Assembly (NCBI RefSeq): GCF_000636015.1
Contig: NZ_JFZJ01000002.1
Span: 1-64,000, forward strand
Direction: 5' to 3'
DNA length: 64,000 nt
Source of the DNA: Rhodomicrobium udaipurense JA643
GTDB taxonomy: Bacteria; Pseudomonadota; Alphaproteobacteria; Rhizobiales; Rhodomicrobiaceae
Position 1 is the first letter of the stretch. Each line of letters starts with the position of its first letter. The notes beneath the pieces were generated by a model. That model did not search any database. It had not been told where the DNA came from and saw only the letters and a list, made by a program, of their open reading frames with translations. Shown in pieces: positions 1-9,676 of the stretch. Both the position numbers and the translations under genes were made by a program.

Positions 1-348
1 GTCGAGGTGGTTCGGGCCATTTCGATCTGTGCGCACGGAGGCGGGTGCGAGCTTCTTCTATAGAGCGTTTCCATGCTAGCAGCTCTGCGTCAAATCGGGC
101 CCGAAACTTAGAGTGTCGTGCTGCTTCTGATTTATGGCACCACGCTGGTAGGGGCGCGAGCATGAAGCGACACGTGATCCGCAAAGTGGGCGCGGGTTCC
201 GCTACTCAAACGAATCTTGGAGCGCCCTTCTTTTCAATCAGAGGCGACATTCGCCAAACTGGCTTTTTGGGTGTCTCAAAGGACGCATCATACTCCCGCA
301 ACCCGAAAGGCATGCAAAGGCCGTGATGCCAGATGAGCGCTTTAAAAG
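1..348. other. Left-edge region, no supported gene
   Basis: The short open frames here lack convincing ribosome-binding sites and recognisable protein character. The stretch near 62 contains TAGAGCGTTTCC, which resembles the start of other intergenic elements in the window (near 15190 and 27681), so it may be intergenic repeat sequence. Nothing else is supported. Confidence 0.4.
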
Positions 349-425
349 TGGTCGGAGTGGAGTGATTCGAACACTCGACCCCCTCGTCCCGAACGAGGTG
401 CGCTACCAGGCTGCGCTACACTCCG
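349..425 (-). tRNA. tRNA-Pro (anticodon CGG)
   Basis: On the minus strand the sequence folds as a complete cloverleaf. A 7-bp acceptor stem pairs CGGAGTG with CACTCCG, and a D-arm contains AGCGCAGCCTGGTAGCGC. The anticodon stem CCTCG/CGAGG encloses the loop TTCGGGA, giving anticodon CGG. The T-arm contains GTTCGAATC. The 3' end reads A then CCA, so the CCA tail appears to be encoded in the gene. The tRNA decodes CCG proline codons, which are common in this GC-rich DNA. Confidence 0.95.
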
Positions 426-1084
426 ACTTGATCGCATCGCTGCCGATGCGAAGGATACCGCGTCGGTTCTCCCTAACGCGTTCGCCGTATATACCCGCCT
501 CGCTGGCGTATCGCAAGCGCTGAAAATGCGCTTCTTTCAATTTGTTGGAAGCCGCCTGGTTGCGCGCTTACTTCCGTCTTTCTGTAGGGGGATGGCGGCT
601 TGCTCATGCCAATACGGGCGATTCCAGACCGTCCGCCGCCTGTGCAAACGGAAACTGCCAAGGACTTGGAAAGGCAGGAAACGCTTGAGCCGGATTTGAT
701 CTGAAACAGCCCTGTTCGGCGAGCCCGCCTCTTCTAAACTTTGAAGACGGCGCAACCCTTTATGCAACGGCTGAGGACGCTCACAAATTGAAGCGCCGCG
801 CGCTTTTGTTCTCCACCCGAAAAGCAAAGTGCTACAGAGTCATTTCGCGTATATTTAATCAAAGTATCGATGTGCCGCGTTCCGACCAGCCAACCGGCAT
901 CCACTTCGCGTGCAATCACCTTAGACGGGCCTTGGTTATCTCCTAACCGCGGACCAGTCATCCGACAGCTCCAAAGCTAATCGACACTCCTGAATGAAAA
1001 GAGACTTTCCAAGCCGGGTATCGGATGACCGGTCAACGTCGACGGTTTGTGGCAGGACGGAAGGAGCGCAAGACCCCGCAAGCG
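426..1084. other. Intergenic region, no supported gene
   Basis: About 660 bases lie between tRNA-Pro and a small minus-strand gene. Several overlapping frames of 60-96 codons are open, but they have no consistent ribosome-binding site, and their translations are Arg/Ser-rich out-of-frame products typical of GC-rich DNA. No RNA gene or repeat was recognised. Confidence 0.4.
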
Positions 1085-1333
1085 CTAGCAGAGCAGAGTG
1101 GGTCGCGCCATCGATGCGAGCCGCGCTGTGTTTTTCTCGCGGGCCGCCATTTTCAGCTTGGCCGCGTAGATGGCAAGGCAATCGGAGAACTCGGAGGCCT
1201 TTTCCGGTGAAAGCTGAATGAAAGCGAGCGCTTCTCCATCGCGATCCTCGATCTGGATGGTGATTTTCTTGTCAGCGTCCTCAGCCCAAGCCCGAACGAC
1301 CGCCGGTTCGCGCTTCGATTGATCCTTTTTCAT
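1085..1333 (-). CDS. Small hypothetical protein, 82 aa
   Basis: Short acidic/basic protein with no recognised domain. The start ATG is preceded by GGGGAAG at good spacing. Residues 20-62 read like a real small beta/alpha domain, with an alternating strand (KKITIQIEDRDGEALAFIQL) followed by a helix (SPEKASEFSDCLAIYAAKL). It has no signal peptide or membrane segment. It lies upstream of, and in the same direction as, no recognisable operon partner. The function is unknown. Confidence 0.55.
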   Translation of the reverse strand: MKKDQSKREPAVVRAWAEDADKKITIQIEDRDGEALAFIQLSPEKASEFSDCLAIYAAKLKMAAREKNTARLASMARPTLLC

Positions 1334-1521
1334 GTCTGCTTCCCCTTTACGAGTACATGTGCCGGCCAGCCCGAGGTCCGGCTACACGCAAAAGTAAGCA
1401 AAGAATGTGCCGATTCCACGTCAATGCGTTAACCAAAGACTCATTTCCAGAGGGTGGTGCCTTGAACCCGTAAGAGGGAAGCCGCAGCGAAAAATTGAGC
1501 GGCTTCCGCATTCTAATGAAA

Positions 1522-1959
1522 TCAGTTGCCGCTGTAGAAGGGGTTCGACGGAACCGAATTGGCGGCGTTCTGCACGGTTTGCGTAGCTGCGCGGGAGCCT
1601 TCCTTTACCGTCTTGACGGTGATCTCGCGAAGCTCTTCCAACTGGTGGCTGAAGGTTTCCATCTGGTCGCGCAGGTGAGCGTTTTGCAGTTCCACGATCT
1701 CGCTGAGATGCTTCGCATCGGTCAGCTTGAGCGCGAGGCTGAAATTCGCATCTGCATTTTGACGCGTGAAGGCCGCGATCTTTTCGTTAAGCTGCTTCAG
1801 GCCATCGGCGGCGGGGACAGAAGACGTGTCCACGCCCTGGAGAAGCTTTTCGCTCGACGCTGCGAACGTATCGAAAGCCTTCTGCGCCTGCTCGATGCTC
1901 GTCTTGAGGATGCTGCGTACGGAATCAGGAAGTTCGCCGAAATTGGGTGTATTGGTCAT
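1522..1959 (-). CDS. Phasin family protein, 145 aa
   Basis: Phasins coat polyhydroxyalkanoate granules and control their size. The protein is almost entirely amphipathic helix. It has an N-terminal MTNTPNFGELPDSVR segment and a central QAQKAFDTFAASSEKLLQG-like heptad region. Near residues 75-110 it has the phasin_2-like pattern NADANFSLALKLTDAKHLSEIVELQNAHLRDQ in short overlapping blocks, then a disordered tail. The chosen start lies about 7 bases behind GGGAG. An in-frame upstream ATG would add 24 residues but has no better ribosome-binding site. No PHA synthase is nearby. The family call is confident; PHA association is family knowledge. Confidence 0.85.
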   Translation of the reverse strand: MTNTPNFGELPDSVRSILKTSIEQAQKAFDTFAASSEKLLQGVDTSSVPAADGLKQLNEKIAAFTRQNADANFSLALKLTDAKHLSEIVELQNAHLRDQMETFSHQLEELREITVKTVKEGSRAATQTVQNAANSVPSNPFYSGN

Positions 1960-2786
1960 GTTCATTCTCCCTTTGATTTGCGCGGCGAAGTCGAAACGGG
2001 TGAATTGCCGTATTCCGCTATAGGCAGACACGGTTAGTATCCTGAATATTGAAGATATACGTCAATTTAGCAAGCGCTCGCGGCGTACTCTTCGAGGGCG
2101 GCCGTTCGATTTTCCGTGTCGCGTTTCGAACGCTCCATCCGGGAGAGGCTCGAACCCGACATTATGGCGCTCGCGGCCGTGCAACCGGGCAGACGACGGG
2201 TCATTTCATGACCCCGCAGCATCGACACGGTGGCGAAAACATCGGTTCGTTTGCAATCGCGTGGTGATTCGCCCAAAGCCGTTCGCGGCGTCGGCTCGAA
2301 TCTTTTGCGTCTTCGTCAGGCTTCGACGTCACAAGGCAACGGCGCTTTTGCGTTGGACTGTGTGGGAATGACGTCGCGCGGTGGCGCGCAGGTACCTGCG
2401 CGCGGGCAACATTGCGTTGCACCCGAGGAGACATGCCGAGAGAGCGAACTCGGCGGGACGATCTGACCCGTGAGGCGACTCGATCATGTGCGGGGGCTGT
2501 GATTCCGCCGCAGGAGCGCTATGGCGCCACAATTGTTTGTGCAGGAGTGGATGCTTATTAAAGTCAGCGAAACCCGCGCCACGACTCTATGCTCTGTTGA
2601 AAGCAGGGATCTTCGTTAGCGTGTCCAAAAAAGGCGGCAAACGGTCTGCGCAATGGTAAGGCGAAGGGCTAGCCCCCGCTCATTTTACGCCGCCGAATCG
2701 CAGATCAAGCACTGGCCGCCGAGCATCGTGTCCGCGCTCCAATGATTCCATTCGAGCGCGGATTGGCAGGTGGCGACTGCGGCGTC
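1960..2786. other. Intergenic region, no supported gene
   Basis: This long gap lies between the phasin and rpmB. The small frames present (about 69-78 codons) overlap on both strands and none has a credible start. The sequence includes promoter DNA for the phasin gene just above 1960 and the tail region of rpmB near 2700-2786. No RNA gene or transposon remnant was recognised. Confidence 0.4.
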
Positions 2787-3095
2787 TTAGGCGGCAGTCT
2801 CGGCCGTAGCAGCGGCGGCGCGCGCCTTCGAGACTTCCTTCTTCAGGCGGCGAGCCTTAAGCGAAAGTTCTTCGTCGCGGGCCTTGAGCAGGAAGGCGTC
2901 GAGGCCGCCGCGATGCTCGACCGAGCGCAGGGCATTCGCGCTGATGCGCAGACGCACGCCGCGACCGAGCGAATCGCTGATCAGCGTGACGTTGCAAAGG
3001 TTCGGCAGGTAGCGCCGCTTCGTCTTGATATTGGAGTGGCTAACGAGATGACCGACGAGGCCACCCTTGCCTGTGAGTTCGCACTGGCGCGACAT
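2787..3095 (-). CDS. rpmB: 50S ribosomal protein L28
   Basis: Structural protein of the large ribosomal subunit. The sequence starts [16 protein letters not shown], the conserved L28 N-terminus (R-x-C-x-x-TGK), followed by the [14 protein letters not shown] block and the [12 protein letters not shown] core. At 102 residues it fits the longer alphaproteobacterial form with an Ala-rich C-terminal extension ([17 protein letters not shown]). It stands alone here, without rpmG next to it, as is common in this class. The identification is secure. Confidence 0.97.
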   Translation of the reverse strand: MSRQCELTGKGGLVGHLVSHSNIKTKRRYLPNLCNVTLISDSLGRGVRLRISANALRSVEHRGGLDAFLLKARDEELSLKARRLKKEVSKARAAAATAETAA

Positions 3096-3359
3096 GATCG
3101 GACCTGGATATTGGAATTGGAAGTAATGGCGTGCTCGCCTATCTTTGGTTCATGTAACGCCTGAGGCAACGCGGGTCAAGCCTCCTTTGCGCGGTACTCC
3201 CCGCCCGTACCCGGATGAAAATGGATTCCTCAAGCGGCTCTGGCCATTACGTCATCCGATTGGTATCAGAGACGAATTCAACGATCCGGCTGATCTAACC
3301 CGATATCCGGCTATGTAATTCCCATGGTCTCGCCCGCTGGACGAACCGTCGCGCCGTCG

Positions 3360-4022
3360 CTATCGTGCCTTTATTGCGCGCACGGCTTCGCGGATTTCTT
3401 CGAGAATCGGCTTGAGATTCTTGCCGGGGCAGTTCGTCTGGTCGAAATCGCCATGCCCGGAAATCGCGCTCGCGGGGATGCCGTACGATGCGGCGAGCCA
3501 CGTCACAAGGCGGGTCAGCGATTCGGCCTCCGCCTGTGACGGCTGCTCGCGCTCGAAATCGCCCTCGACCGCGACCTGGATGCGATCCTCATTGTCGAAG
3601 GCGGTCACGCTGTCGCCGGCGAAGGAGAGGTCGCGGCCTTCGCCGATGCGGCCCGAAACGTCGATGTAGTAGTGATAGGGGACGTCGCCCCACGCCGTTT
3701 TCGTCAGGAAGCCCACACGGCCGGGCTTGAATGCAAACTCTTGCAGGCCCCGCATCTTGGCTTCGAGGCTGACTCTTCTTTGCTGGCGATTCGCCGTGTG
3801 ATGGATGATGATCTCGGTCGGCTTCTGGTCGTGCATCAGCACATAATTTGGCGGCTGCGCGCCCCACGCCGCGCGGGGAACGATATCCGGCACCGGATTG
3901 TCAGCAAAGGCTTCAGTGCCGGAGGGTGCGAGAGAAAAAGCGAGCACAGCCGCGCAAAAAATAAGCGCGCTCATCAACCGGAGCCGGCTATGGCGAGGTC
4001 TGGTGCCCAAAAGTACATCCAC
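3360..4022 (-). CDS. Exported PGRP/amidase_2-type N-acetylmuramoyl-L-alanine amidase
   Basis: Predicted zinc amidase cutting the lactyl-peptide bond of peptidoglycan in the periplasm. Residues 12-41 form a signal peptide: a basic RHSRLRL stretch, then a hydrophobic core ending near GTEAFA. The amidase_2 domain spans about 45-215. The zinc ligands are visible as H74 (in IIIHHTA), H190 (in SGHGDF) and C198 (in TNCPGKNL); the H-x7-C spacing is that of T7 lysozyme/PGRP enzymes. The frame opens with GTG at 4022, which has no clear ribosome-binding site. ATG at 3974 is an alternative start that removes 16 residues. The domain call is firm; the exact start is uncertain. Confidence 0.88.
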   Translation of the reverse strand: MDVLLGTRPRHSRLRLMSALIFCAAVLAFSLAPSGTEAFADNPVPDIVPRAAWGAQPPNYVLMHDQKPTEIIIHHTANRQQRRVSLEAKMRGLQEFAFKPGRVGFLTKTAWGDVPYHYYIDVSGRIGEGRDLSFAGDSVTAFDNEDRIQVAVEGDFEREQPSQAEAESLTRLVTWLAASYGIPASAISGHGDFDQTNCPGKNLKPILEEIREAVRAIKAR

Positions 4023-4250
4023 GGAGGGGCGGCCGGTCTGCCGGTCCGGCGCGCATTGTCTTCATTACGCATCGTCTTAACAGTATCGGCATGCCGGTGG
4101 AAGGCTACCAAAGGCTTTCGCAAGGAAAAAGTAAGCGGGTGTCTGCGCGGCGCATAGCATTCCCGTGTCGCGGGTTTCGCGCAGGCGCTCAACCCGTGCG
4201 CATTGTGGAAAATCGCATACACTGCAAGCAAAGCGCGCTAAGGGGAGGGC

Positions 4251-5993
4251 ATGGAACAGGCGTCGCGAACACTCCGGTTTTTGCAGGGCGTCCCGGCCTT
4301 TGCGGGGCTGAGCGGGGCCGAGCTTGAGCGCGTCTATGCCTGCACGTCGCTGCGCGTTGTAGGGCGGGGCGAGATCGTCGCGATGGCAGGGGATCCCGTG
4401 GACGATCTGGCAATCGTCGCTTCGGGGCGACTGAAGGCGCGGGAGGGCGGAGCTTCCGGGCATGAGACCGGGCAGGGCGACGCGGTCGAGGCACAAGCGT
4501 TCTTCGGCCGAGGTCCGGCTTCGTCGACGCATGAGGCGCTGCGCGAAACCGTGCTGCTGTCCATCGCGTGGGACGATCTCGTGGCGGGCTACGCGGCGAC
4601 GCCTTCGCTCATCGGCTCGTGCTTCTCGCGCGCGTTCAACGGTCATGCCGCAGCAGCCAATCGCCTGAAGGCGTCGTCGCGCCTGCTCGTGTGCCCGGCG
4701 GGCGCGAATGCGCGCCTCGACAAAGCGACGCTCGACGCCCTGTTGCTGGCGCTCGAAGAGACCGCCGAGGTCCGCGTGCTCCGGCAAGAAACGTTCGGCG
4801 GCAGCCTTCCGGGCGCGCTGGCCTTCGACGACCCCGCGATGGCGCACTGGCTTCAGGAACAGGAGCTTAAATTCGACGTCACGGTGGTGATCGCCGATGG
4901 CTCCGATCACGCCTTCGCGGCGGACGCTGTCTGCGAGGCCGATGAAATCGTCTTTCTGGGGCAGGGCGGCGCGACGGAGCTATCCGACCTCGAACGGCAT
5001 GCCATCGAGCGGCGCGGGCCGGAGCGGTGCAGCCTCGTCGTCGCCAGCGACGGCATCGAGGTGAGGAAGGCGGCGGAGTGGTTGCCGCCCCGACCCTATC
5101 GAACCTCGCTCTTCATCGATTTCTCGGTTCCACGCGCGACGGCGCAGCTTGCCAGCGCGCTTCTCGGGCGCGGAAATACCATCGCTGTCACCAGCACGGG
5201 CGTCTACGCGGCGGCGATCCTCGGTGCGCTTCAGGCTTTTGAGGCAAGCGGCGCGCCCGCAACAGCGCTCGCCGCTGCCGGAAGCGCCGTTCTGCCCGCG
5301 GGGATGCTCGCCTGCGGTGTGACGTTGGCGGACGCCGAAGATCTTTTCCGTGAGCTTGCGAACCCGCTGCTGTGGAAACGCGCGGGCCGTGCCGAGGTTG
5401 GACTATACGAGGCTTTGGCTGTTGACGCGGTGCTTGGCTCGGCGCTCGCCGGGCTCGACATCGCGCTCGCATCGCGGCCGTTCGCGGCGCTTTCGCTCTC
5501 GCTGTCGAAAGATGCGCCCTCTGTCCATTGTGGCGGCGGGCTGCATGCCGCAGTTCGAGCCGGTATCCTGCCGCCGGGCCTGCTCCCGCCGCTCATCCCG
5601 GAAGATGGCGCGATCCTTGTCAGCGGCGAATGCGAGACCGAAGCGCTTCTGGAAGCGGCCGAGCGGCTTTCGTCGGCGCCGCCCGTTTTCCTGCATCCGG
5701 CCGCGCCGGGCCTCGGCGCGTCGCCGATGTCGTACCGGCAAGCCGTGGGCGGCTCCCAGTTCCGGCTCGCGCCCTTTCAGTCGCCGGGGCCGATCGACAA
5801 GCGCCTGCGCATCGAAAGCGTGCTTGGCGCGTACCAGTCCCGCCGCCGACGTCCGGTCGATGGCGCGCCCGTCACTTACGCCGTCCCCGTTGCCGAGGGC
5901 ATAAGCCCCACGGATTGGGGCGAATGGGCGCGGCTCAGGGATGCGGCATTCGACTCGATGTCGGCCGAGATCGAGAAGACGCGCGCGACATAA
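4251..5993 (+). CDS. Cyclic-nucleotide-binding protein with degenerate patatin-like domain, 580 aa
   Basis: The architecture resembles bacterial NTE/RssA-type proteins. A cNMP-binding fold covers about 1-110 (FLQGVPAFAGLSGAELERVY, then VVGRGEIVAMAGDPVDDLAIVASGRL). A linker domain follows to about 290. A patatin-like domain runs from about 300 to 470, with TGVYAAAILGALQAFEASG where the oxyanion region is expected. The catalytic dyad looks lost: the GxSxG elbow reads AAGSAV (342-347), and the DG[GA] position after the PPGLLPP segment reads LVSGE (456-460). The start is supported by GGGGAGGGC six bases upstream. It is probably a regulatory or lipid-binding protein rather than an active phospholipase. 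The patatin homology is my inference from spacing. Confidence 0.72.
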   Translation: MEQASRTLRFLQGVPAFAGLSGAELERVYACTSLRVVGRGEIVAMAGDPVDDLAIVASGRLKAREGGASGHETGQGDAVEAQAFFGRGPASSTHEALRETVLLSIAWDDLVAGYAATPSLIGSCFSRAFNGHAAAANRLKASSRLLVCPAGANARLDKATLDALLLALEETAEVRVLRQETFGGSLPGALAFDDPAMAHWLQEQELKFDVTVVIADGSDHAFAADAVCEADEIVFLGQGGATELSDLERHAIERRGPERCSLVVASDGIEVRKAAEWLPPRPYRTSLFIDFSVPRATAQLASALLGRGNTIAVTSTGVYAAAILGALQAFEASGAPATALAAAGSAVLPAGMLACGVTLADAEDLFRELANPLLWKRAGRAEVGLYEALAVDAVLGSALAGLDIALASRPFAALSLSLSKDAPSVHCGGGLHAAVRAGILPPGLLPPLIPEDGAILVSGECETEALLEAAERLSSAPPVFLHPAAPGLGASPMSYRQAVGGSQFRLAPFQSPGPIDKRLRIESVLGAYQSRRRRPVDGAPVTYAVPVAEGISPTDWGEWARLRDAAFDSMSAEIEKTRAT

Positions 5994-6001
5994 CTTCAAG
6001 A

Positions 6002-6994
6002 TCAGATGAGGCCGTGCGATTGGGCGAGGGCGGCCAGCGGGCGCTGTGGGCGCGGCCCGACTTGCGTGATCACTTCCGAGGCGCACAGGCTGCCGATCTT
6101 AGCGCAGGTTTCGAGGTCGCGGCCCGTGGAGAGGCCGAACAGAAAGCCCGCCGCGTAGAGATCGCCTGCGCCGGTGGCGTCCACGAGCTTTTCGATCTTC
6201 ACCGCGGGGACGGTGACGGTGGTCTCGCCTTCGAGGATGACGGACCCCTTCTCGCTGCGGGTGATGGCGGCAAGCGCGCATTCCGAACGGATCGCCGCGC
6301 AGGCTTCATCGAACGACGCGCCCGGATAAAGGGCGAGCAACTCCTTCTCGTTCGCGAACACGATATCCACGCTCTCGCGGATGAATTTGCGGAAGCCTTC
6401 GCGGTGACGGTCCACGCAGAACGGATCGGACAGCGTGAAGGCGAGCTTCGTGCCGCGCGCATGTGCGACTTCGCCGGCCGCGAAGAACGCCTGCCGCGCC
6501 GGGATCGGATCGAACAGATAGCCTTCGAGATAGACGATCCCTGCCGCAGCGATAGCGTCCGCGTCGAGATTGGCTTCGGAATATTCCGCCGCCGCGCCGA
6601 GATTGGTGTTCATCGTGCGCTCGCCATCGGGCGTGACGAGAATCAGGCAGCGTCCGGTGGGCGTGCCGCTGCCGTCCTTCGCGCCGAAGAAGCTGACGCC
6701 CGTCGCCTTGATGTCGTGCGCGAAGGCGTCCGCGAACTGGTCCTGACCAACCTTGCCCGCAAAGCCGGCCTTGCCGCCGAGCGAGGCGATGCCCGCGCAG
6801 GTGTTTGCCGCCGAGCCGCCGCTCGCCTCGACCGCCGGTCCCATGCGGCTGTAAAGCGCGGTCGCCTCTTCCGGCGAGGTAAGCCGCATCGTGCCTTTCA
6901 CCAGCGAAAACTCTTCGAGGAGGCTTTCCTCGCAGGAGGCGATGATATCGACCAGCGCATGGCCGATCCCGAGCACGTGAAGCGATTTCGTCAT
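6002..6994 (-). CDS. PfkB-family adenosine/sugar kinase
   Basis: Predicted ATP-dependent carbohydrate kinase of the ribokinase (PfkB) family; alphaproteobacterial proteins of this type are usually annotated as adenosine kinase. Signature 1 is present around GGSAANT (59-65) and the GFAGKVGQDQF segment. Signature 2 is DATGAGDLYAAG (272-283), with D278 as the expected catalytic base. The length of 330 residues is normal for the family. It is convergent with the cNMP/patatin gene (stops 8 bases apart) and lies just downstream of nth in the same direction, with an 18-base gap, so the two may be co-transcribed. The exact substrate cannot be fixed from sequence. Confidence 0.88.
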   Translation of the reverse strand: MTKSLHVLGIGHALVDIIASCEESLLEEFSLVKGTMRLTSPEEATALYSRMGPAVEASGGSAANTCAGIASLGGKAGFAGKVGQDQFADAFAHDIKATGVSFFGAKDGSGTPTGRCLILVTPDGERTMNTNLGAAAEYSEANLDADAIAAAGIVYLEGYLFDPIPARQAFFAAGEVAHARGTKLAFTLSDPFCVDRHREGFRKFIRESVDIVFANEKELLALYPGASFDEACAAIRSECALAAITRSEKGSVILEGETTVTVPAVKIEKLVDATGAGDLYAAGFLFGLSTGRDLETCAKIGSLCASEVITQVGPRPQRPLAALAQSHGLI

Positions 6995-7012
6995 GGTTTT
7001 TCGTGTTCCGTT

Positions 7013-7771
7013 TCAGTTGACGCTAGCGCCGCCGCTTGTCGCGGGGGATGGAGTTTTCGGCTCGAACCGGCACAGATCGGCGATGAGACATCGCCAGCAT
7101 TCCGGTTTTCGCGCCTTGCAGACGTAGCGCCCATGCAGGATGAGCCAGTGATGCGCGTTCAGCGCGAAGCGGGCGGGAACGACGCGTTCGAGGCCCAACT
7201 CCACCGCGAGCGGCGTTTTCCCCGGCGCGAGCCCGGTGCGGTTCGCGACGCGGAAGATATGTGTGTCGACGGCGATGGTCGGCTCGCCGAAAGCGACGTT
7301 CAGCACGACATTCGCCGACTTGCGCCCGACGCCTGGCAGGCTTTCGAGCGCATCGCGGTCTTTCGGCACCACGCCGCCGTAGGTTTCGACGAGCGCCTTC
7401 GAAAGCGCCACGACGTTTCTGGCCTTCGTGTTGAAAAGCCCGATGGTCTTGATAGCGTCGCGGACCTTGTCTTCCCCGAGCGCCAGCATTTTTTCCGGCG
7501 TGTCCGCCATGGCGAACAGCGCCTTTGTTGCCTTGTTGACGCCCGCATCGGTCGCCTGTGCAGAGAGCACCACCGCGACAAGGAGCGTGAACGGGTTCAC
7601 ATAGTCGAGTTCGGTGCGCGGGTCCGGCATGGCCGCCGCGAACCGGGAGAAAAGCTCACCGATCTCCTCCGCCGAAAGAAGGGAAGAGGTGCTGCCCGTC
7701 CGTTTCTCTTTCGTCGCGGGGGTCAGCCTGGCCTTCGCCTTTCGGCCTCCCGCAACACAGGGCTTTTCCAT
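7013..7771 (-). CDS. nth: Endonuclease III (DNA glycosylase/AP lyase)
   Basis: Base-excision repair enzyme that removes oxidised pyrimidines and cuts abasic sites. The helix-hairpin-helix is LESLPGVGRKSANVVLN, with catalytic lysine K151, and the catalytic aspartate is D169 in TIAVDTHIFRV. The C-terminal iron-sulfur loop is intact: C218-x6-C225-x2-C228-x5-C234 binds a [4Fe-4S] cluster. The N-terminus (about 45 residues, Lys/Arg-rich) is longer than in E. coli Nth, so a later start is possible, but no better ribosome-binding site stands out. The identification is secure. Confidence 0.95.
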   Translation of the reverse strand: MEKPCVAGGRKAKARLTPATKEKRTGSTSSLLSAEEIGELFSRFAAAMPDPRTELDYVNPFTLLVAVVLSAQATDAGVNKATKALFAMADTPEKMLALGEDKVRDAIKTIGLFNTKARNVVALSKALVETYGGVVPKDRDALESLPGVGRKSANVVLNVAFGEPTIAVDTHIFRVANRTGLAPGKTPLAVELGLERVVPARFALNAHHWLILHGRYVCKARKPECWRCLIADLCRFEPKTPSPATSGGASVN

Positions 7772-8061
7772 GTCGGGCCGGTGAACCGGGTTACAATGCT
7801 CTGGTCAAACTCCGGCGGCGGGTATCAGCTGCGGAAAGCAAAGCCGGAGTTTTCGCTTCCGCGTGTCTTTGCTGCCTCATCGCGAGCGCGGGCGCAAGAG
7901 CTTTGTCGTACGAAAGGCGTAAGCGGGGCATTCTTGAGCGTGGCGGGCCACGTTTACGCCCGGTTTTCGCCATATTCCACACGCCACCAGCGATTTACGC
8001 AGGCACGCGCGGCGCCGAAACCGAATCGGGCGTGCCCTATCCGGTTTCGGGAAAGGCGAGA

Positions 8062-8682
8062 CTACGCGGTAAGCGTCTTCTTCGAAGCGGCCGACCCATC
8101 CGGGTTCAGGCGATAGACATAGGGCTCGCCCGTGGCGAGGTTGAGCTTCAGGATTTCTTCGGTCGAAAGCCCGTCGAGTTTCATGATCAGCGCGCGGAGC
8201 GAATTGCCGTGCGCGGCGACGATCACATTCCGGCCCGCTTTCACCTGCGGCAATATTTCCGCCTCATAATAGGGCAGCACGCGCGCGGCCGTGTCCTTCA
8301 GGCTTTCGCCGCCGGGGGGCGGGATGTCGTAAGAGCGACGCCAGATGTGCACCTGCTCCTCGCCCCATTTCGCGCGCGCGTCATCCTTGTTGAGGCCAGC
8401 GAGGTCGCCATAGTCGCGCTCGTTCAGCGCCTGATTCTCCACGACCGGAATGGTGCGCTGGCCGAGTTCGTCTAGGATGAGCGACAGCGTGTGCTGCGCG
8501 CGTGTGAGCGCGCTCGTAAACGCGATGTCGAAGGCATAGCCGTCCTTCTTCAGGAGTTCGCCCGCTTGGCGCGCTTCGTCGATGCCCTTTTCGGTGAGGT
8601 CGGGGTCGCGCCAGCCGGTGAAAAGGTTGAGCTTGTTCCATTCGCTCTCGCCGTGGCGAACGAGCACGAGCACGTTGTTCAT
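8062..8682 (-). CDS. gpmA: 2,3-bisphosphoglycerate-dependent phosphoglycerate mutase
   Basis: Glycolytic/gluconeogenic enzyme interconverting 3- and 2-phosphoglycerate. The phosphohistidine motif [10 protein letters not shown] lies at the N-terminus (H10). The conserved [15 protein letters not shown] block and the second histidine motif [14 protein letters not shown] follow. At 206 residues it is the short alphaproteobacterial form, lacking part of the C-terminal tail of E. coli GpmA. It is preceded by AAGGATA, and dapB lies upstream in the same direction with a 36-base gap, so the two are probably co-transcribed. Confidence 0.95.
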   Translation of the reverse strand: MNNVLVLVRHGESEWNKLNLFTGWRDPDLTEKGIDEARQAGELLKKDGYAFDIAFTSALTRAQHTLSLILDELGQRTIPVVENQALNERDYGDLAGLNKDDARAKWGEEQVHIWRRSYDIPPPGGESLKDTAARVLPYYEAEILPQVKAGRNVIVAAHGNSLRALIMKLDGLSTEEILKLNLATGEPYVYRLNPDGSAASKKTLTA

Positions 8683-8718
8683 TGCTGTATCCTTCGAGTT
8701 TCGCGAAAAAGCGGGGTG

Positions 8719-9516
8719 TTAAAGCCCTAGCACGTTGCGCATTGAGAAAAGACCGGGGCCTTTGCCTTGACCCCAGAGCGCGGCGGCGACGGCGCCCCGC
8801 GCGAAAATCTGCCGGTCTTCGGCGCGGTGCGACAACTCGATGCGCTCGCCGGCGCCTGCGAAGATCACGCTGTGATCGCCGACGACGGAGCCGCCTCGAA
8901 GCGCGGCGAAGCCGATCGCGCCGAGCGGGCGCTCGCCCGTATGGCCTTCGCGCGCGGTGATCTTGTGATCGGCAAGCTGGATGTGACGGCCATCGGCTGC
9001 CGCTTCGCCCAGAAGCAGCGCTGTGCCGGATGGCGCGTCGACCTTGTGCTTGTGGTGCATCTCGATGATTTCGATGTCGAATCGTTCGTCGAGGGCGGCG
9101 GCGGCTTTCTCCACCAGCGCCGCGAGCAGATTCACGCCGAGGCTCATATTGCCGGACTTGATGATTGTGGCGTGGCGTGCGGCAGCCTCGATCTTCGCCT
9201 CGTCGTCGGGGGAAAAGCCCGTCGTGCCGATCACATGGACGATCCGCGCCTGCGCGGCGAGGCCAGCGGTTTCAACGCTCGCGGCAGGGGTTGTGAAATC
9301 GAGCACGCCGTCGACATGGGTGAACAGCGAAATGGCGTCGCTCGTGATCGCGACGCCGAGCGGGCCGACACCGGCGACTTCGCCCGCATCCTTGCCGATA
9401 AAGGGCGAGCCCGCGCGCTCGACTGCGCCTGAGACGTCGCAATTCGGTGTTTCGTGAATGGTGCGGATCAGCGCGCGCCCCATTCGTCCGGCAGCGCCCA
9501 TGATTGCCAAGCGCAT
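8719..9516 (-). CDS. dapB: 4-hydroxy-tetrahydrodipicolinate reductase
   Basis: Reduces hydroxy-tetrahydrodipicolinate with NAD(P)H in lysine/diaminopimelate synthesis, which feeds peptidoglycan. The N-terminal Rossmann motif is [17 protein letters not shown]. The catalytic and substrate motif [13 protein letters not shown] follows. The start at 9516 has GAGGT upstream; a frame extension of 11 residues lacks conserved sequence and was dropped. The length of 265 residues is normal. It lies just upstream of gpmA. Confidence 0.96.
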   Translation of the reverse strand: MRLAIMGAAGRMGRALIRTIHETPNCDVSGAVERAGSPFIGKDAGEVAGVGPLGVAITSDAISLFTHVDGVLDFTTPAASVETAGLAAQARIVHVIGTTGFSPDDEAKIEAAARHATIIKSGNMSLGVNLLAALVEKAAAALDERFDIEIIEMHHKHKVDAPSGTALLLGEAAADGRHIQLADHKITAREGHTGERPLGAIGFAALRGGSVVGDHSVIFAGAGERIELSHRAEDRQIFARGAVAAALWGQGKGPGLFSMRNVLGL

Positions 9517-9621
9517 GGCTTGTACCTCGCCTGTTTTGTTTCGGCGCATATCATAAGGCGGATGGGATTACGAGTCCTACGCGCTGCGCGTCCCAGCTCG
9601 AATGTCGATTATGAAAAGCAA

Positions 9622-9651
9622 AAGGGCGCGGCCTTGCGGCGCGCGCCCCTT
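9622..9651 (-). terminator. Rho-independent terminator candidate
   Basis: On the minus strand GGGCGCG pairs with CGCGCCC around a loop, and is followed by TTTTGCTTTT. It sits just past the stop of the 9677-10135 membrane protein and before dapB, so it would end that transcript. Confidence 0.7.
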
Positions 9652-9676
9652 GTGAAATCGGAGAGAAGCTTTCCGC

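Noticed and set aside
5528-8116. 862-codon open frame on the plus strand
   Set aside because: It runs antisense through the PfkB kinase and nth, which have full catalytic motifs. Its translation is Arg/Ala-rich with no domain, a common effect of GC-rich DNA.
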